Assembly: GCA_041743835.1 (NCBI GenBank)
Contig: JBGTLW010000123.1
Span: forward strand, 1-22,131
Source: JBGTLW01 sp041743835
Lineage (GTDB): Bacteria; Planctomycetota; Phycisphaerae; Phycisphaerales; Phycisphaeraceae
Direction of reading: 5' to 3'
Length of the DNA stretch: 22,131 nt
Numbering within the stretch: position 1 is the stretch's first letter; each line of letters opens with the position of its first letter. Both the position numbers and the translations under genes were made by a program. The notes under the pieces are model-generated. The model did not search any database. It worked only from the letters and a program-made list of their open reading frames with translations, and had not been told where the DNA came from. Positions 15,839 through 22,131 of this stretch are shown here, piece by piece.

Positions 15839-16822
15839 ATGCGACACCGTCGCGGGAAATCAAACATGCCCACACAGCCCACCATCACCGTCATCACCCC
15901 GAACCTCAACGCGGGCCGTTTCATCGAGGCGTGCATCTGCTCCGTGCTGGATCAGGGCTACCCCCATGCCGAGCACTTCGTGGTCGATGGTGGATCGGAC
16001 GACAGCTCGGTCGCGGTGATCCGGCGGTACGAGGATGAACTGGCTGGCTGGCGCAGCGGGCCGGACGACGGTCCCGCGGCGGCGATCAATTGGGCGCTCG
16101 AAAAGGCGACCGGCCAGTTCGTCATCATCCTGCCCAGCGATTCGGTGATGATGCCCGGCACGCTCGACGCCATCGCACACATGCACGCCAAGGCGCCAAA
16201 CGCCGACTGGCTGGTCGGCCACGCCCGGCATATCGACGAGTTTGACGAGACGATCAGCTACACCTCCCCGCGTCCCGAGGGCGGCCTCGCAACGTGGCTC
16301 ATGCACAACGCCCAGCCCATCGCACCGGGCAGCACCGCGTACCGCCGCAGCCTGTTCAGCCAGCACGGCTGGCTCGATGCGTCGCTGATGCACGCGTGGG
16401 ATTACGAGTTCCACGCGCGTCTGCTCAGCCGGGGTGTCGGCCCGATGGTGCTGCGTCACGAGATGGCGTCGGTGCGTGAGACCGGCGAGAAGCGGACGAT
16501 GAATGAGACGATCAACCGCGGCATCGAGCAGATCGCGGCTGCGGAGCGATACACCGACGCGTTGACACCCGAGCAGAGGCCGGTGCTCTGGCGGAACCTG
16601 GATGAGCGTCGTCAGATCTTTGCGATCGCGGAGGCGGAGGCTTGCGGCGCTAGCGCTCAAAAGATGTTGTGGGGTCGCCTGATGGATCGGCCGTGGTGGA
16701 TCCACAGCGACCGCTTCCGCCGGGCGATGCGCGGCAGCGGGCTTGGCCTGCCGATGCCGGCGTCAGGCGCGGCGGCGGAGACGGGTCATGGGGACGAAGG
16801 CACACAGCGCCGCGCTGCGTGA
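15839..16822 (+). CDS. Family 2 glycosyltransferase
   Basis: A cytoplasmic GT-A fold glycosyltransferase of 327 residues. The N-terminus ITVITPNLNAGRFIEACICS is the nucleotide-sugar binding start of GT2 enzymes. FVVDGGSDDSS (47-57), RSGPDDGPAAAINWALEKA (72-90) and LPSDSVMMPG (98-107, in place of a strict DxD) follow. HAWDYEFHARLL is the acceptor/catalytic region. The start at 15839 is preferred because GGTGAGGGG lies just before it; ATG at 15866 is possible and would begin right before the conserved strand. Sugar and acceptor cannot be deduced. It follows the membrane glycosyltransferase-like gene by 130 bases and may act in the same polysaccharide or glycoprotein pathway. Confidence 0.88.
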   Translation: MRHRRGKSNMPTQPTITVITPNLNAGRFIEACICSVLDQGYPHAEHFVVDGGSDDSSVAVIRRYEDELAGWRSGPDDGPAAAINWALEKATGQFVIILPSDSVMMPGTLDAIAHMHAKAPNADWLVGHARHIDEFDETISYTSPRPEGGLATWLMHNAQPIAPGSTAYRRSLFSQHGWLDASLMHAWDYEFHARLLSRGVGPMVLRHEMASVRETGEKRTMNETINRGIEQIAAAERYTDALTPEQRPVLWRNLDERRQIFAIAEAEACGASAQKMLWGRLMDRPWWIHSDRFRRAMRGSGLGLPMPASGAAAETGHGDEGTQRRAA

Positions 16823-16890
16823 CGGGCTGTGAGGGCGGGATTGGATGGGCTGGCTTGGATGGCTGACGCTCGATGGGGCGAGGATTGATC

Positions 16891-16949
16891 GGACCCCGGA
16901 GGATGGTTGGGACTGGACCCCGGAGGATGGTTGGGACTGGACCCCGGAG
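16891..16949 (+). repeat. 24-bp tandem repeat, about 2.5 copies
   Basis: Two identical 24-bp units (16891-16914, 16915-16938) beginning GGACCCCGGAGGATGG are followed by 11 bases of a third. The repeat lies between the glycosyltransferase stop and the terminator, outside any credible gene. Confidence 0.85.
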
Positions 16950-17005
16950 TGAAGACCGGTTGGAACCCGGTCGAGGATACCCCGCACGGGCGGATCGGGA
17001 GAAAG

Positions 17006-17033
17006 AAAAACCCCACGGCAACGTGGGGTTTTT
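17006..17033. terminator. Bidirectional intrinsic terminator
   Basis: AAAAACCCCACG pairs with CGTGGGGTTTTT around a GCAA tetraloop, giving a 12-pair hairpin with a U tract on either strand. It lies between the converging glycosyltransferase gene and rpoD and can end transcription from both sides. Confidence 0.93.
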
Positions 17034-17067
17034 CTGTGGGTTGATAACGTGGAGGGGAGCGGGGGAA

Positions 17068-17097
17068 CCGAGGGATGGCGATCCCTCGGCTTTGGGG
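17068..17097. repeat. Palindromic 30-bp element, copy 1
   Basis: CCGAGGGAT-GGCG-ATCCCTCGG forms a nine-pair hairpin and is followed by CTTTGGGG. The same 30 bases recur exactly at 21952-21981. This copy is 16 bases past the rpoD stop. There is no U run, so it is not a standard terminator. Confidence 0.85.
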
Positions 17098-17112
17098 TGG
17101 TGTGCGTGTGGG

Positions 17113-18972
<1,860 letters not shown>

Positions 18973-19016
18973 GGGTGTCTATCTCCTGGATCGGGTCGGT
19001 CGGTGTGGGGGGACGG

Positions 19017-21158
19017 TTACTTTCGACGGAGGATGCGGCCGGGGTTCGCCCGGGCCGCCATGCGTTGCTTGAGGTCGTCCATGACCGCCGCGTTAAGAGT
19101 GACATCATTCTCGGTGCCGGCCAGTTTTTCCAGCCGTTCATCTTTGGTTGTCTGGTAGTCCCGGTCTGCCTGTACCGCGCGGAGCCGGTCCACCGCGAGG
19201 TCGAATAACTCGCACACCTTCTCCGGCTTACCCAGGCTGCCACGCTCCACGTCGATATCCGCCTGTGTCAGCGTGTTCGACAACGTCACGCGGGCCTCGG
19301 CCTCCAGCTCCGCCGCGAGGTCGCCCAGCACGGACGCGAGCGTCACCGCCCGCCCTTCCGCGAGGCGGTCGTGGATGCGGACAAACAACTGGCGGTGGCT
19401 GGACACCCCAAAGTCCTCCGGCACGAGGACCTCATCAAACGCGTGGCCATCGGGCATCTGGCGGTGGAACAACCCATTGTCCCGGATCAGCGCGCCGATC
19501 ACCTGCCGCTCCGCTAAAGCCACAGCCTTCATCGTAGCGCTTGCCGGCTGATAATCCACCGTGCCGCGGCCGGGCACGCTCACGCCGTCGTGATCGTCAT
19601 TAAACGGGTTGTGCGCCCCAAGGTCGTGCGGGGCAGGCTCTAATTCCAACTCCCCAGCATATTGCGGTGTAGCCGAGCCGGACTCGGGGGTGGTTCCGGG
19701 AGTGCTCCCAGGGGATGTTCCGGGGATACTTCCGGGGGCGGGGGTACCTCCGGGGGTCGTGGGTTTTTGGGGGAAGTTCCGGGGGCGGGGGCGGGGGGTG
19801 TGTTCGCGGAGGAGTGCGGTGATCGCGTTTTCGCTGAGGTGGAGCAGTGAGCACAGTCGTTGGATGACAAACGACCGCCGCAGCGACGCGGTGCGTGTCA
19901 GGCCGAGCTCCGCGAGCTTGATGATGTAGGCCTCGGCGATCTTTTGCCTTCCGGTCACGGTGCCCGCCGCTTCAAGCTGCTGCTTGACGCGGTCGAGCTG
20001 ATGCGCCAACGCGTCCTGTGCCTCGGCGATGGCCCGTCGCCACTGCTCCAACCCATCGGGCAGCGCGAGCAGGTCGGCCGGGTCCAGCCCGCCGGGCGGT
20101 GTGGCGACCGCGACATCCAGGTCGCCGGTGAGGAACACCTCGACCGCACGGTCCGCCGCCTTCTGCCCCGCAACGTCGGCATCGAACGTGACGACCACCT
20201 TGTCGCAGTACCGCCGCAGCTCCGTGACGTGCTCGCGTGTGAGCGAGGTGCCCAGCGTGGCGACGACGTTGCGTTCGCCCGCTTGATGGCAGGCGATGAC
20301 ATCGGTGTAGCCCTCGACGACGATGGCGGTCCGGCTGTCGATGATGGGTTTCTTGGCCAGGTGCAGGCCGTAGAGCGTGGCCGACTTGTTGAAGAGCTTG
20401 GTTTCGGGCGAGTTGAGGTACTTGGCATCGGAGGCGTCGTCGCGCGTTGAGCCGGGCAGGACGCGTCCGCCGAAGGCGATGGGCCTGCCGATGGCATCGC
20501 AGATCGGGAAGATCAGCCGATGTCGGAGGCGGTCGTAGCAGTCGGCCGATTGCGGATTGCGGATTGCGGATTGCGGATTTTGTCCCCGAACACTGACCAG
20601 GCCCGCCGCGATGAACCCGCGCGTCTCCCACCCCTTGGACCCGATCATCTTCGCCAGCCCGTCCCATAGATCCGGCGCGACCCCGATCTGGAACTCCTCG
20701 ACCATCTGGGCGTTGATGCCCCGCTTCTCGATGTATTCGCGGGCGACCCGGCCGTGCTCGGGGTGCTTGAGCAGTGTGCAGAAAAACCCAAGCGCCCGCT
20801 CGTTTGCCTCACGCAACACGTCCCGCTCGCTGGGGCCATCCGACGCCTGCCCCGGCCCGCCCTGCCACGGCGTCAGCTCGATGCCCGCGCGCTCGGCCAG
20901 GTGCTTGATCGCCTCGGGGAAGCTCATCTTGTGATAGTTCATCACGAAGCTGAACACGTCCCCACCCGCGCCGCAGCTAAAGCACTTGTAAATCTGCTTG
21001 GCGGGCGACACGAACATCGAGGGGGTCTTGTCGTCGTGGAACGGGCACAGGCCGGCAAACTCACGGCCCTTGGGGCGCAGCGACACCTGCTCGCCGACCA
21101 GACGAACGATGTCGGTCGCGTCCTGCACCCGCAATTTGTCATCATCACGGTGTAGCAT
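19017..21158 (-). CDS. dnaG: DNA primase DnaG with repeat-derived insertions
   Basis: Makes RNA primers at the replication fork. 713 residues from the ATG at 21158. The N-terminal zinc finger uses Cys38, His41, Cys59 and Cys62 (CPFH, CFSC). The catalytic core includes LIFPICDAIGRPIAFGGRVL, and TOPRIM residues Glu282 (VVEGYTDV), Asp326 and Asp328 (TFDADVAGQKAADRA). The C-terminal helicase-interacting part starts about residue 540. Two unusual segments are seen: residues 192-205 contain QNPQSAIRNPQSA, coded by a heptamer array, and residues 466-496 are a Pro/Gly/Ser/Thr linker coded by CCGGAA-rich repeats. Both keep the frame and fall in likely loops. No good ribosome site precedes the ATG; upstream in-frame ATGs at 21203 and 21278 are less family-like. 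The length is above the usual 580-650. Confidence 0.95.
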   Translation of the reverse strand: MLHRDDDKLRVQDATDIVRLVGEQVSLRPKGREFAGLCPFHDDKTPSMFVSPAKQIYKCFSCGAGGDVFSFVMNYHKMSFPEAIKHLAERAGIELTPWQGGPGQASDGPSERDVLREANERALGFFCTLLKHPEHGRVAREYIEKRGINAQMVEEFQIGVAPDLWDGLAKMIGSKGWETRGFIAAGLVSVRGQNPQSAIRNPQSADCYDRLRHRLIFPICDAIGRPIAFGGRVLPGSTRDDASDAKYLNSPETKLFNKSATLYGLHLAKKPIIDSRTAIVVEGYTDVIACHQAGERNVVATLGTSLTREHVTELRRYCDKVVVTFDADVAGQKAADRAVEVFLTGDLDVAVATPPGGLDPADLLALPDGLEQWRRAIAEAQDALAHQLDRVKQQLEAAGTVTGRQKIAEAYIIKLAELGLTRTASLRRSFVIQRLCSLLHLSENAITALLREHTPRPRPRNFPQKPTTPGGTPAPGSIPGTSPGSTPGTTPESGSATPQYAGELELEPAPHDLGAHNPFNDDHDGVSVPGRGTVDYQPASATMKAVALAERQVIGALIRDNGLFHRQMPDGHAFDEVLVPEDFGVSSHRQLFVRIHDRLAEGRAVTLASVLGDLAAELEAEARVTLSNTLTQADIDVERGSLGKPEKVCELFDLAVDRLRAVQADRDYQTTKDERLEKLAGTENDVTLNAAVMDDLKQRMAARANPGRILRRK
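19681..19800 (-). repeat. Degenerate CCGGAA-type repeats in the dnaG linker
   Basis: On the minus strand the motif CCCCGGAA or a close variant recurs at roughly 9 to 15 base steps and codes a Pro/Gly/Ser/Thr-rich linker. The core resembles the 11-bp repeats upstream of urtA. Confidence 0.6.
20548..20581 (+). repeat. GATTGCG heptamer array inside dnaG
   Basis: Four perfect copies of GATTGCG (20548, 20555, 20562, 20569) plus a partial fifth. On the coding strand three units give the seven-residue period NPQSAIR. The array lies in the primase core between AGLVSV and YDRLRHRLIFPI. Confidence 0.9.
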
Positions 21159-21525
21159 GTGGAGTAAGGGACCCGGTGGAAGGCGTGGCGGTCGGGGGAG
21201 CATCCCAAGGGGACTTATTGATTGACAACCGGTGCGCACGCACCCAACCGGCGGATGGCCGCCGATGTTGAACGCCACGTGACGCGTTGTCAGATCACCC
21301 GATGTCTCGTCGTACCACCTGCTGCTTTGCCCTGAGGATCAGGACGCCCGGGGATCACTGGCCGATCGAGTCGTGGCACGGCTGGCCCGACTTCTCCGAT
21401 GGAGGATCCCGCTACTGAAGCTGACTGCCACCAACCCCGCCCCCCGTCCTGACAATTTAGTTTTCCAACCCGCCCGGGCCCCGGACGTCATTTCCTGAGG
21501 TTCTAACCCGACATCGTCAGGTATC
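21159..21525. other. Spacer between dnaG and rpmB
   Basis: 367 bases. No gene, clear terminator or convincing promoter could be identified. An A/T-richer patch near 21455-21475 might belong to a dnaG promoter, but no -35/-10 pair with proper spacing was found. Confidence 0.4.
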
Positions 21526-21789
21526 TTACTCGCCCGCGGTGTACGCGTACTTCCGCTTGAGGGGCTTGATGACCATGCCGTTGCGGATCGCCCTGGCTGA
21601 GGCCTTGACCTTCTGGACCGAGCCATCGGGCATGACCGCCGAGACGGTCTGGAGGTTTGGCTTGAACTTCCGCTTGGTCTTGCCGGTGACCTTGGTACCG
21701 ACGCCGCCGAGGTACTTGGCCTTACCGCGGATGGTATAGGTGTGGCCGGTGGTGGTCTTTTTGCCGGTAAAAGCACAAACGCGGGGCAT
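21526..21789 (-). CDS. rpmB: 50S ribosomal protein bL28
   Basis: Structural protein of the large ribosomal subunit, 87 residues. MPRVCAFTGKKTTTGHTYTI, then RKFKPNLQTVSAVMPDGSVQ, then RAIRNGMVIKPLKRKYAY match the bL28 pattern in order. Only one Cys (Cys5) is present at the N-terminus, so it is a zinc-free type. GGAGA lies eight bases before the ATG. A promoter with TACAAT is 58 to 85 bases upstream. It is followed on the same strand by dnaG and rpoD. Confidence 0.96.
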   Translation of the reverse strand: MPRVCAFTGKKTTTGHTYTIRGKAKYLGGVGTKVTGKTKRKFKPNLQTVSAVMPDGSVQKVKASARAIRNGMVIKPLKRKYAYTAGE

Positions 21790-21846
21790 GGCAGGTCTCC
21801 AAAGCCGGGCCGAACCCGGGTTGCAATCGGTTCAATCGAGCCGAGT

Positions 21847-21874
21847 ATTGTATCCGGGCCGGGTTTGAATGCAA
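21847..21874 (-). promoter_or_regulatory. Sigma-70 promoter for rpmB
   Basis: On the minus strand TTGCAT (21874-21869), 16 bases, then TACAAT (21852-21847), a five of six match to the -10 consensus. Transcription would start near 21840, leaving a leader of about 50 bases with a small CCGGG/CCCGG hairpin. Confidence 0.6.
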
Positions 21875-21951
21875 ACCTGGGTTTTTGGGGTGGGGGCGGG
21901 TGGTTGGGGGAGGGTTGAGGGGGAAGTCGAGGGGGGAGGCCGAGGGGGAGG

Positions 21952-21981
21952 CCGAGGGATGGCGATCCCTCGGCTTTGGGG
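21952..21981. repeat. Palindromic 30-bp element, copy 2
   Basis: Identical to 17068-17097; here one more G-C pair extends the stem to ten. It lies about 25 bases past the stop of the edge gene and is preceded by a 12-bp G-rich repeat (GGAGGCCGAGGG, period 12) around 21936-21958. Confidence 0.85.
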
Positions 21982-22005
21982 GGGTGTGACACAGGGTGAA
22001 GACAT

Positions 22006-22131
22006 TTACCCCCGATCTCCACCGGTGAGTGTTTGGATGAGGTAGGTGTCTTCGAGGCCGCAGCGGAGGCGTCGGGTTTTGAGGCTGGTGCGTTTGGCTT
22101 TGAGCTTGGTGCTGGCCTTGGGGGTCGAGCG
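22006..22131 (-). CDS. C-terminal end of an unidentified basic protein
   Basis: The last 41 codons of a leftward frame open to the window edge and ending TAA at 22008-22006. The start of the visible part is Lys/Arg/Ser/Thr-rich (TPKASTKLKAKRTSLKTRRL), then CGLEDTYLIQTLTGGDRG. No family was recognised from this fragment. A palindromic element follows its stop, as for rpoD, which supports it being a real 3' end. Confidence 0.5.
   Translation of the reverse strand, partial: RSTPKASTKLKAKRTSLKTRRLRCGLEDTYLIQTLTGGDRG

Overview
The window is GC-rich bacterial DNA. Gene content and style suggest a planctomycete, possibly of the Phycisphaerae: a porin-like outer-membrane barrel, a primary sigma factor with an acidic N-terminal segment, dispersed palindromic repeats, and repeats inside coding sequence. 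That assignment is inference; no rRNA or tRNA gene is present to settle it.

Left two thirds (1-11979): a urea acquisition and urease island. A truncated ureF runs leftward off the window edge. A 575-base spacer separates it from a rightward series: outer-membrane barrel protein, urtA, a fused urtB-urtC, urtD, urtE, ureD, a fused ureA-ureB, a small His-rich membrane protein and ureC. The spacer holds two divergent sigma-54 type promoter sequences. One matches the consensus perfectly and faces the porin/urt/ure genes; the other has one mismatch and faces ureF. This suggests that the whole island is switched on by nitrogen limitation through an NtrC-like activator. The likely route is: urea crosses the outer membrane (porin candidate), is bound by UrtA, imported by UrtBC/UrtD/UrtE, and hydrolysed by UreAB/UreC after nickel-centre assembly by UreD, UreF and factors outside the window. 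No ureE, ureG or complete nickel transporter is visible here.

Middle (12069-16822): three rightward genes unrelated to urea. They are a 609-residue protein joining an (alpha/alpha)6-barrel-like glycan-associated domain to a C-terminal PD-(D/E)XK nuclease-like domain, a polytopic GT-C type membrane glycosyltransferase-like protein, and a family 2 glycosyltransferase. A bidirectional terminator at 17006-17033 closes this block against the next one.

Right (17113-22131): a leftward housekeeping block of rpmB (bL28), dnaG (primase) and rpoD (primary sigma factor), followed at the edge by the C-terminal end of an unidentified basic protein.

The window is rich in simple and palindromic repeats: a 14-C run with six 11-bp repeats just before urtA, related CCGGAAC-type repeats in the dnaG linker, a GATTGCG heptamer array inside the dnaG core, a 24-bp repeat before the terminator, an inverted repeat that encodes the end of the small His-rich gene, and a 30-bp palindromic element present twice. 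The most notable observations are the divergent sigma-54 pair, the UrtB-UrtC fusion, the nuclease-like fusion protein, and repeats embedded in genes and leaders.
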